Shown here: positions 26,103 to 34,598 of the stretch, piece by piece
Position numbering within the stretch: position 1 is the stretch's first letter
Layout of the letters: each line of letters begins with the position of its first letter
Assembly: GCA_015063905.1 (NCBI GenBank)
Contig: SVTF01000002.1
Span: 1 to 64,000, forward strand
Direction: 5' to 3'
Length of the DNA stretch: 64,000 nucleotides
DNA from: Oscillospiraceae bacterium
GTDB taxonomy: Bacteria; Bacillota; Clostridia; Oscillospirales; CAG-272
Position numbers and translations under genes: made by a program
The notes under the pieces: generated by a model
Databases searched by the model: none
The model's input: only the letters and a program-made list of their open reading frames with translations
Told to the model about the DNA's origin: nothing

Positions 26103-27752
26103 ATGAAAAAAACGCTTTGTTTTAAAATTTTCGCTTTGATCATCGCGGTGATGCTGTTGCTTACATTGTTCTCGTGTAACAGACGGGACGAAGGGCGAGG
26201 AACATCCGAAAGTGTGTCATCTGCCATAAAGACAGAAACCGCGCAAACAGAAACCACCGAGTTAACGCAAACCACCGAGTCGACCGAAACAACGGAAACG
26301 ACGGAAACAACCGAAACGACGGAAACAACCGAAACGACGGAAACAACCGAAACGACGGAAACAACCGAAACAACCGAAACGACGGAAACAACGGAAACAA
26401 CGGAAACGACCGAAACTACGGAAACAATGGAAACAACGGAAACAACGGAAACGATCGAAGCTACTGAAACCGAGGCTGAATTAGAGGTAACACCGTCATC
26501 GGAGTATTATTTTGTCGGGGACACTGTATCGGTTGACGTAAAGGGTTATAAAGCGGGAGAAGAGCTTGTGATAAGTACTTCCGAGCCCTCTTATACCGAA
26601 TATACCGTTAACGGCGGAGTGGTCGAGCTTGTGGCAAGCAAAGCGTGTTCGCTCACAATTACCGTATCGTGTGGAAGCAAGTCCGCGGAATGCACCGTTC
26701 AGATAGTAGAGAATTATACGCTAAAGATATGGCCTGACGATCCTATGATAGAATATATAGGTCGGACGGAGATCCTTTCCGAGGGAGACGTTGCCTTCAA
26801 CAATACCGCTTCAGGATTTGAAATACGCTTTTTCGGCACTAAGCTTGAGGCCGTTATGTATGATAACAAGAATACGGGCATAGGCGCGGGCATTGCTGTT
26901 TTTGTGGACGGAGAGACAGATCCTCAAAAGGTCAACCTTTATCTCAATCAGGACGGAAAGTTAGTTAACGGACAGAGAGTGTTCACCCTTTGCTCATTCG
27001 ATGAGCCGGGTGTGCATACCGTAAAGGTACAAAAAATAACGGAAGAACAGATCACAAATGCCGCATTGGTATCCGTCAGTGTAACGGGAGTTTTGCTTCC
27101 AGTAACTACCGAATATGATCTTAAGATACAGGTTTACGGAGATTCTATAACTGCGGGATATGGAAACATGCGTGGAGATAATGAGGCGGATGCTCTGAAA
27201 CCCGAGACGCAAAACGGGCTTATGACCTATGCGACTATTGCGGGCTCTGCGCTCAATGCGGATATGCACGTGTTTGCTCGCAGCGGTATGGGACTCTATA
27301 CAAATCCTTACGGAAATACAAGCTGGCTAAAGGATACGTATAAAAAGGTCAGTCCATACAGCGGCAACGATTGGGATATGACGTCTTGGGTTCCCGACGT
27401 TGTGGTGATCAACGTGGGAACAAATGATATTTGGGCTGGCAACGGCTCGGCGGGCAACTCGCCCTTTGCAAAGGCAGATTTCAAAATACACTATAAGAAT
27501 ATGGTAAAGGATCTGGCATCTATCTTTGGAGAGGACACGGTGTTTGTGCTTTGCTCGGGAATGATGGAAACGGGTCTTAACCCTATATTGTCTGAGCTCA
27601 CGGTTGAGCTGCGCGAGGACGGAATAGATTCTTATGTGGTAAAGCTGCCGTTCCGATATAATTCCGCGGGACACCCCACGCTCTTAAGTCACAGATCTGC
27701 CGCAAGCACGCTTGAAATGGCGATAAAATATATGCTGAACAACAAGAAATAA
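26103..27752 (+). CDS. SGNH/CE2-like esterase lipoprotein with Thr-Glu repeat linker
   Basis: Lipobox LLTLFSCNRR; (TET/TTE)n linker; YGDSITAGYGN, NVGTNDIWAG, SAGHPTLLSH SGNH blocks; N-terminal beta-sandwich. Confidence 0.85.
   Translation: MKKTLCFKIFALIIAVMLLLTLFSCNRRDEGRGTSESVSSAIKTETAQTETTELTQTTESTETTETTETTETTETTETTETTETTETTETTETTETTETTETTETTETMETTETTETIEATETEAELEVTPSSEYYFVGDTVSVDVKGYKAGEELVISTSEPSYTEYTVNGGVVELVASKACSLTITVSCGSKSAECTVQIVENYTLKIWPDDPMIEYIGRTEILSEGDVAFNNTASGFEIRFFGTKLEAVMYDNKNTGIGAGIAVFVDGETDPQKVNLYLNQDGKLVNGQRVFTLCSFDEPGVHTVKVQKITEEQITNAALVSVSVTGVLLPVTTEYDLKIQVYGDSITAGYGNMRGDNEADALKPETQNGLMTYATIAGSALNADMHVFARSGMGLYTNPYGNTSWLKDTYKKVSPYSGNDWDMTSWVPDVVVINVGTNDIWAGNGSAGNSPFAKADFKIHYKNMVKDLASIFGEDTVFVLCSGMMETGLNPILSELTVELREDGIDSYVVKLPFRYNSAGHPTLLSHRSAASTLEMAIKYMLNNKK
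26277..26470 (+). repeat. degenerate coding microsatellite encoding Thr-Thr-Glu repeats
   Basis: iterated acggaaacaaccgaaacg units in frame. Confidence 0.95.
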
Positions 27753-27765
27753 TTGATAATGTTGA

Positions 27766-27805
27766 TCCCTTGGAGGCTTATACTCCAAGGGATTTTTTTG
27801 TTTTT
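27766..27805 (+). terminator. terminator
   Basis: cccttgga-ggcttata-ctccaaggg-atttttttgttttttt. Confidence 0.85.
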
Positions 27806-27837
27806 TTTGAGAAAACGAAAATTCACATAAAATTCAC

Positions 27838-27888
27838 TTGACATTGGGTGTATATCGTGCTAAAATACAAAAGGTTAATTACTTAACC
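27838..27888 (+). promoter_or_regulatory. promoter plus inverted-repeat operator candidate of the marR-ABC operon
   Basis: TTGACA-(17)-TAAAAT at 27838-27866, then GGTTAA-ttac-TTAACC at 27873-27888. Confidence 0.75.
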
Positions 27889-27939
27889 GTTAAATAATTA
27901 ATTTTTGTCAAATAACGTGCTCGACAGAAGGGAGAGAAG

Positions 27940-28452
27940 ATGTCGGAAAACAAAAAAGAAGGACGAGAATGTCAGATATGCGGCGATAGTAAGGGTCAGC
28001 AGGTCGTGTGCCATTTCATATGCGCAAGTCGCATGCATCGGAAGGCAATAAGTAAATATGCCTCATATCTCGGATTGCATCACAGTCAACACCGAATGCT
28101 GATGCATCTTGCTAATAACGAGGTGATACGGTCACAAAAACAGTTAGCGGAGCATTTTGGCATATCGCCCGCCGCGGTGGCAACTACGCTTAAAAAGCTG
28201 GAGGCGGATGGGTATATTGAGCGAGCCAAATCGGCGGATGGACTTGATTGCCGAAATAATGAAATAATAATAACAGAGCTTGGCCGCAGAGTCGCAACGG
28301 AATCGGAGAAGTATTTTAAATTTGTGGATTGCCAAGTGATCAAAGACTTTTCCGATGAGGAGATAGAGACGTTTATAGGCTTTTTGGACAGAATACAACA
28401 AAACTTAACCGACATTGATGACGCCAAGGTCATCGGCGAGCAAAAGGAGTAA
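27940..28452 (+). CDS. MarR family regulator with N-terminal Cys cluster
   Basis: CQICGDSKGQQVVCHFIC N-terminus; QKQLAEHFGISPAAVATTLKKLEADGYIERAKSADGLDCRNNEIIITELG winged helix. Confidence 0.9.
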   Translation: MSENKKEGRECQICGDSKGQQVVCHFICASRMHRKAISKYASYLGLHHSQHRMLMHLANNEVIRSQKQLAEHFGISPAAVATTLKKLEADGYIERAKSADGLDCRNNEIIITELGRRVATESEKYFKFVDCQVIKDFSDEEIETFIGFLDRIQQNLTDIDDAKVIGEQKE

Positions 28453-28458
28453 CACGGT

Positions 28459-30234
28459 ATGAAAAAATGGATGAAATATGTAAAGCCTTATTTGCTTTAC
28501 TTTATTTTAGGTCCGCTTTGCATGATCATTGAGGTTATAGGCGAGGTGCTTATGCCGCTTTATCTTGCCGAGGTCATAAACGGAGCGGTTTACCATACGC
28601 TGACTAATGAGCAAAGCGTGTGGGTAATGGTGAAAATGATTGGTACTGCGCTTATTATGATGATAGGCGGAGTGGGCGGATCGTATTTTGGAGCCAAGGC
28701 TTCTGTAAACTTTGCCGCCGATCTTAGAGCCGACCTTTTCAGAAAGGTGCAAGGATATAGCTTTGCCAATATCGATAAGTTTTCAACGGGTTCACTTGTA
28801 ACAAGACTTACAAACGACGTGACACAGGTACAGATGTTTGTCAACATGATGCTCCGTATGATGCTTCGTTCTCCCGGTATGCTGATAGGCGGCGTGATCA
28901 TGGCGGTAAGCCTCAGCCCTTCGCTATCTGTCGTAATGGCGGTAACGATACCTCTGCTGCTCGGAGCGATCGCGTTTATTATCGCGCGCGGCATGCCGAG
29001 ATTTTCCAAGATGCAGACCAAGATAGACGCGCTGAATTCAACGGTTCAGGAAAATATCACAAACGTACGCGTGGTAAAATCCTTTGTTCGCGAGGATTTT
29101 GAAAGCCAAAAGTTTGAAAAGGCTAACAAGGACCTTAAGAGTGCCGGAATGTCCGCGATGAAGAATATGATCTTTATGCAGCCAGTGCAGACCTTCTTTA
29201 TGTATATAACAACGGGACTTGTTATTTGGTTTGGAAGCCAGCTGGTTATCAGCAATTACGATGCCGGCATCACCAATTTCAGTGTTGGCGAGCTTTCTTC
29301 CTTTATCAACTACGTAAGCCAGATACTGTTCTCCTTGATGATGGTAACTATGCTTTTGATGTTTTCGTCAAGAGCGTTGGCGTCGGCAAAGCGTATTTCC
29401 GCTGTGCTTGATGAAAAGATCGATATTATAGACTCCGCCGAGGCTGATGAAAGCGCGACCATAGAAAAGGGAAAGATCGAATTTAAAAACGTAACGTACC
29501 GTTATCACAAAAACAGCGCCGAGCCGGTGCTCGACAATATAGATCTGACTATTCCCGCGGGAAGCACCGTTGGTATCATTGGATCTACGGGCTGCGGGAA
29601 AACTACGCTTGTTTCGCTTATTCCACGTCTTTACGATACGGATGAGGGCGAGGTGCTGATAGACGGCAGAAACGTCAAAGAATACACGCTATATAATCTT
29701 CGCGAGGGCGTGGGAATGGTGCTTCAGAAGAATGTGCTGTTTTCCGGTACTATCGAGGAGAATCTGCGTTGGGGCGACGAGGACGCTACCGACGAGCAGA
29801 TGTTCGCCGCCGCGGAGAGCGCGCAGGCCGACAAATTCGTTAAAAACTTTACCCATGGATACAAAACCGAGCTTGGTCAGGGCGGTGTAAACGTTTCGGG
29901 TGGACAAAAACAAAGACTGTGTATAGCGCGTGCCTTGCTCAAGAACCCCAAGATCATTATTCTTGACGATTCCACAAGCGCGGTGGATACCGCCACCGAG
30001 GCTCAGATACGCCGTGCGTTTCGAGAGGAGCTTGCCGAATCAACAAAGATAATTATCGCTCAAAGAATATCTTCGGTAAAGGATGCCGATATGATAATCG
30101 TTATGGATGACGGCAAGATCACGGGAATCGGTCACCACGATGAGCTTATGGAGAGCAACGTGGAATATCAGGAGATATATAATTCTCAAATTTCGGGATC
30201 GGAAGGAGGAAACGGTGATGGCAAGAAGTCTTGA
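28459..30234 (+). CDS. ABC transporter, fused permease/ATPase
   Basis: GIIGSTGCGKTTLVSLIPRLYDTDEGEVLIDG; NVSGGQKQRLCIARALLKNPKIIILDDSTSAVD. Confidence 0.96.
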   Translation: MKKWMKYVKPYLLYFILGPLCMIIEVIGEVLMPLYLAEVINGAVYHTLTNEQSVWVMVKMIGTALIMMIGGVGGSYFGAKASVNFAADLRADLFRKVQGYSFANIDKFSTGSLVTRLTNDVTQVQMFVNMMLRMMLRSPGMLIGGVIMAVSLSPSLSVVMAVTIPLLLGAIAFIIARGMPRFSKMQTKIDALNSTVQENITNVRVVKSFVREDFESQKFEKANKDLKSAGMSAMKNMIFMQPVQTFFMYITTGLVIWFGSQLVISNYDAGITNFSVGELSSFINYVSQILFSLMMVTMLLMFSSRALASAKRISAVLDEKIDIIDSAEADESATIEKGKIEFKNVTYRYHKNSAEPVLDNIDLTIPAGSTVGIIGSTGCGKTTLVSLIPRLYDTDEGEVLIDGRNVKEYTLYNLREGVGMVLQKNVLFSGTIEENLRWGDEDATDEQMFAAAESAQADKFVKNFTHGYKTELGQGGVNVSGGQKQRLCIARALLKNPKIIILDDSTSAVDTATEAQIRRAFREELAESTKIIIAQRISSVKDADMIIVMDDGKITGIGHHDELMESNVEYQEIYNSQISGSEGGNGDGKKS

Positions 30235-32224
30235 AGAGCTTCAAAAGCAATATAACAGTTCCTCCAAGCCCGGAGCGCCCAAGATGGGCGGGGGAGGTCC
30301 CAGAGGCGGAGGCCCCAGAGGCGGCGGTCCTCGCGGAATGGGCGGAAAGCCCAAGGACGTAAAAAAGACGATTGGCAGATTGCTCGGATACGTAGGCAAA
30401 TATAAGGTGCTTTTGTTTGTTGTGCTTATCTTTATGATGATAAACACGGTCATGTCGCTTGTGGGTGGATATATGACAAGACCCATTATCAACCGTCTTT
30501 CCGCGTACGTTGGACTTGAGGTGGATGCCGAGACCATAAATACCCCGATATATATAATGCTTGATTCGGCGATAGAGTCGGTCAAAAACGCGGCAACGGG
30601 CTTTATCGCGGGGATCGTTGGCGATTCCTATAACCCGGTAGCCACAGAGGTTTTGTTTTACATTATGGCCACCATAATGATCCTCGTTGTGATATATCTA
30701 TTCACGATACTGACCAACTATTTGCAGGCAAGGGTCATGATGACCATATCGCAAAACTCTGTTGAAAAGATCAGAAACGATCTGTTTAACAAGCTTCAAA
30801 AGCTGCCTGTGCGTTATTTTGATACGCATCCTACGGGAGAGGTGATGTCCAGATTTACAAACGACGTTGACAATATCGACGTTATGCTGAACAACTCGCT
30901 GACAAGCATAGTTTCGGGCGTGATCTCACTTGTGGGCACATTTGTGTTCATGATAACCACAAATATCTGGCTCACCGTTATAACCATTGTGTTTGTACCG
31001 TTTTTTGCCATTGTCGGAGCCAAGATCGCGGGCGCGTCACGAAAATACTATTCGGGACAGCAAGCGGCGCTCGGCGCGGCAAACGGCTATATTGAGGAGA
31101 CCGTTACGGGACAAAAGGTGGTCAAGGTATTTAATCACGAAAACACCTGCTGTGATGAGTTTGAAACTCTTAACGAGGATCTGCGCGATAAGCAGATGAA
31201 GGCGCAGTTTTACGGCGGAATCATGGGGCCGATAATGCACAATACCAGCATGATAAGCTATTCGGTAACGATCGGTGTTGGCGGAATCCTTATGGTTGCC
31301 GGCAAGCTTGACCCCGGAGCGCTTCAGCTCTTTGCGCAGTATTCAAAGCAATTCAGTATGCCGATAAACAACATTTCTCAGCAGACGTCTTCCATTTTCT
31401 CGGCACTTGCGGGCGCGGAGAGAGTGTTTGCGGTTATGGATGAAGAGCCCGAAACGCTTGATGCTGACGATAGTCTTAAGATGAAGGACGTAAAGGGCGA
31501 GGTGATATTCAAAGACGTAACGTTTGGATATAATCCCGATAAGGTTATATTGAAAAATCTTTCGCTTTACGCAAAGCCCGGACAAAAGATAGCCTTTGTC
31601 GGCTCAACGGGTGCGGGTAAGACTACGGTCACAAACCTGCTTAGCCGTTTTTATGAAATCGATTCCGGCGAGATAACCATAGATGGCGTTAATATCAAGG
31701 ATATAAAGCGCGACGAGCTTCGATCAAATATCGCCATGGTGCTTCAGGATACGCATCTGTTTACGGGCACAGTAATGGAAAATATCCGTTATGGCAGACC
31801 GGATGCGACGGATGACGAGGTGGTCGCTGCCGCAAAGACGGCGAGCGCGCATAGCTTTATTATGCGCCTTGAAAACGGATATGACACTATGCTTGAGGGC
31901 GATGGAGCAAATCTGTCACAAGGACAGCGCCAGCTTCTCAATATCGCGCGCGCGGCATTGTCCAAGGCGCCTATATTGGTGCTTGACGAGGCGACAAGCT
32001 CGGTTGATACAAGAACCGAGCGTCATATCGAACACGGTATGGATAGGCTTATGAAGACTCGTACCACGTTTGTTATTGCACACAGACTTTCCACCGTTCG
32101 TAATTCCAACGCGATAATGGTGCTTGAGGCGGGGAAGATAATTGAACGCGGCACGCACGAGCAGCTGCTTGAATTAAAGGGCAGATATTACGAGCTTTAT
32201 ACGGGTAAAAGAGAACTCGATTGA
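30218..32224 (+). CDS. ABC transporter, fused permease/ATPase (partner)
   Basis: Gly/Pro/Arg-rich N-terminus; AFVGSTGAGKTTVTNLLSRFY; NLSQGQRQLLNIARAALSKAPILVLDEATSSVD. Confidence 0.96.
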   Translation: MARSLEELQKQYNSSSKPGAPKMGGGGPRGGGPRGGGPRGMGGKPKDVKKTIGRLLGYVGKYKVLLFVVLIFMMINTVMSLVGGYMTRPIINRLSAYVGLEVDAETINTPIYIMLDSAIESVKNAATGFIAGIVGDSYNPVATEVLFYIMATIMILVVIYLFTILTNYLQARVMMTISQNSVEKIRNDLFNKLQKLPVRYFDTHPTGEVMSRFTNDVDNIDVMLNNSLTSIVSGVISLVGTFVFMITTNIWLTVITIVFVPFFAIVGAKIAGASRKYYSGQQAALGAANGYIEETVTGQKVVKVFNHENTCCDEFETLNEDLRDKQMKAQFYGGIMGPIMHNTSMISYSVTIGVGGILMVAGKLDPGALQLFAQYSKQFSMPINNISQQTSSIFSALAGAERVFAVMDEEPETLDADDSLKMKDVKGEVIFKDVTFGYNPDKVILKNLSLYAKPGQKIAFVGSTGAGKTTVTNLLSRFYEIDSGEITIDGVNIKDIKRDELRSNIAMVLQDTHLFTGTVMENIRYGRPDATDDEVVAAAKTASAHSFIMRLENGYDTMLEGDGANLSQGQRQLLNIARAALSKAPILVLDEATSSVDTRTERHIEHGMDRLMKTRTTFVIAHRLSTVRNSNAIMVLEAGKIIERGTHEQLLELKGRYYELYTGKRELD

Positions 32225-32244
32225 TCGCGCAGGATAAAATAGGG

Positions 32245-32276
32245 GCGTGAAGCTTTTATAAAAGCTTCACGCCCTC
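32245..32276. terminator. bidirectional terminator-like hairpin
   Basis: gggcgtgaagctttta-taaaagcttcacgccc. Confidence 0.8.
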
Positions 32277-32308
32277 TTTGCTGCGGACGATAAGCCGTAG
32301 CAGAATGT

Positions 32309-33226
32309 TTATCTAAAATTCGGTGTGTAGTCAGAGGAAGCTGATCCTTTGCTCTGAAAGAATCCGTTGAATCCCAATTTGATAGCCTCTTGTGTCACGG
32401 AGTTGTATTCAAATGTGGTTAATTTGCGGTAAAGTGGGGAATATATGTGGGGAACTTCGCCCGATTTTGCCAAATTTTCGTAAAAGTCAGGTGTGTATTG
32501 GCTCATAAGACTGAGAAGCATCGAGTCGGAACCTATCTCCGAAGATAACAAACGCAAAACGTCAATAGAATCCTGTCTGTGAGATGGAAGGACCAAGTGG
32601 CGAACTATCACGCCTTTTTGGAGAATATTTTTATCAAGTGGGGAATTACTACTCGAATATTCGGGCTTTCCAACTTGGCGTACCATTTCCTTAACCGCTA
32701 AAAGAGCAATTTCACGATAATTTGATGCCGCGGAATATTTTTGCGAAAGCTCGCATGAATAATACTTGAAATCCGGGAGATAAACATCTACAAGACCTTC
32801 AAGAAGCCTAAGCCCTTCTACGCTTTCATATCCGCCGCTATTCCAAACTATCGGAACGTTGATTTTTGGCTTTATTCGTTCAAGTAAATGCGCTAATCGC
32901 GAAGTGTAGTGGGTGGGGGTAACAAATTCTATGCATTCGGCGCCGCTATCCAAAAGATGGAATATTTCTCTCTCAAGCTCCGTGTCGCTTATCTCCTTGC
33001 CTATTGAGCCGTGGCTTATGTCGCAGTTTTGGCAGTACACGCAACGGAGATTGCATCCGGAAAAGAATATTGTACCGGCGCCGACGTTACCGCTGATACA
33101 GGGTTCTTCCCATTTGTGCAGCATTGTTTTGGCGACCTTAAAGCCACTTCCAACACCGCAAAAGCCAAGAATACCGTTTTCGCGGTCCGCGCCGCAATTT
33201 CTCGGACACAAAAAGCACGCGCTCAT
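32309..33226 (-). CDS. radical SAM protein, PflA-like (COG1313 type)
   Basis: MSACFLCPRNCGADRENGILGFCG; FFSGCNLRCVYCQNCDISHG. Confidence 0.9.
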   Translation of the reverse strand: MSACFLCPRNCGADRENGILGFCGVGSGFKVAKTMLHKWEEPCISGNVGAGTIFFSGCNLRCVYCQNCDISHGSIGKEISDTELEREIFHLLDSGAECIEFVTPTHYTSRLAHLLERIKPKINVPIVWNSGGYESVEGLRLLEGLVDVYLPDFKYYSCELSQKYSAASNYREIALLAVKEMVRQVGKPEYSSSNSPLDKNILQKGVIVRHLVLPSHRQDSIDVLRLLSSEIGSDSMLLSLMSQYTPDFYENLAKSGEVPHIYSPLYRKLTTFEYNSVTQEAIKLGFNGFFQSKGSASSDYTPNFR

Positions 33227-33470
33227 CCAATCACTCCCTTCCGAATATTTGACAATACAATTATACAATATTTGCCCGATTTGTGCAACCGTTTTAAAAA
33301 ATTACTTTCAGAATGTCAAAATTTGTCGATATTATTTCGCATTATCTCTTGATTTTATCGGGAAAATGTATTAAAATATACAATAGGAAAGGATGGGCTG
33401 CAAAGTGCGTTTTACATTGGCGCTTTGCGGACAAATTTGTGCCGCCACACGCGGCGGAATGGAGATCAAA

Positions 33471-34547
33471 ATGGCAAAATTCAGAAAGATTGGAATACTT
33501 ACATCGGGCGGCGATGCTCCCGGTATGAACGCGGCGATAAGAGCCGTTGCGAGAAAGGCAATAAACGAGGGTATCGAGGTAATTGGAATTGAAGAGGGAT
33601 ATAGCGGACTTATCAACGGATATCTCCGTCCTCTTGACAATCGCGCGGTGTCCAACATCATCACCACGGGCGGTACGATGCTTTATTCTTCCCGTTGTCC
33701 CGAGTTTAAGACGGCAGAGGGAATGGCAAAGGCGATAAAGACCTGCGAGGAAAATCAGATCGACGCCATCGTAGCTCTCGGCGGAGACGGAACCTTCCGC
33801 GGCGCTACCGACCTCACAAACCACGGAATCCCCTCCATCGGCGTTCCTTGTACAATAGACAACGATATAACCGCAACCGAATATACAATCGGCTTTGACA
33901 CCGCGATGAACTCGGTAATCAATATGGTAGGCGCGCTTCGCGAGACCTGTGAATCGCACGCGAGATGCAATATAATTGAGGTTATGGGACGAAACTGTGG
34001 AATGATCGCGCTTTATGCGGGTATTGCGGCAGGCGCGGTAGCTATCGCCATCCCCGAATGTCCCTTTGATGAGGCTTACGCGATAGAGAAGTTCAGGCAG
34101 GCAAGAGAGCACGGCAAGCGCGGTATGATCGGCGTGTTTGCTGAGGGTATCTCCATAGACAGTCAAGATAAATACAGCGAGGCGTTTGCCAAAAAGCTCG
34201 AGGCGCAGACGGGAATTGAGACCAAATTTGCCCGCCTTGCTCACATAGTTCGCGGTGGCTCGCCCACGCTCCGTGACCGTCTGCACGCAACCCAGATGGG
34301 TGCAGATGCCGTAAGCTACCTGCTTGACGGCAAGAGCAATCTCGTTATGGCAATAAAGGACGGTAAGAACACCGCCGTTGATATTAACTACGCGCTCATT
34401 CTTGACCGTATGTATAAGAACAAGCTCAAGGACGGCGACCTTGATGACTTCACCGAGGCTCAGATAGCCGAAATGAAGCAGACCTGCGAATACAGAAGAC
34501 AGAAGATGGCAAATCTTTATAAGCTTTCCTTTGACCTTGCAAAGTAA
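33471..34547 (+). CDS. pfkA: 6-phosphofructokinase
   Basis: ILTSGGDAPGMNAAIRAV; LGGDGTFRGA; GVPCTIDNDITATEYTIGFDTA. Confidence 0.95.
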   Translation: MAKFRKIGILTSGGDAPGMNAAIRAVARKAINEGIEVIGIEEGYSGLINGYLRPLDNRAVSNIITTGGTMLYSSRCPEFKTAEGMAKAIKTCEENQIDAIVALGGDGTFRGATDLTNHGIPSIGVPCTIDNDITATEYTIGFDTAMNSVINMVGALRETCESHARCNIIEVMGRNCGMIALYAGIAAGAVAIAIPECPFDEAYAIEKFRQAREHGKRGMIGVFAEGISIDSQDKYSEAFAKKLEAQTGIETKFARLAHIVRGGSPTLRDRLHATQMGADAVSYLLDGKSNLVMAIKDGKNTAVDINYALILDRMYKNKLKDGDLDDFTEAQIAEMKQTCEYRRQKMANLYKLSFDLAK

Positions 34548-34558
34548 TTTTTGAAAAA

Positions 34559-34598
34559 TCAAAACCGCTTGTGGTTTACCACAAGCGGTTTTTTATTA
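34559..34598. terminator. bidirectional terminator between pfkA and the beta-helix array
   Basis: aaaaccgcttgtgg-ttta-ccacaagcggttttttatt. Confidence 0.85.

Noticed and set aside
33342-34562. 406-aa minus-strand ORF
   Set aside because: Antisense to pfkA, which has clear motifs; no domain recognised.
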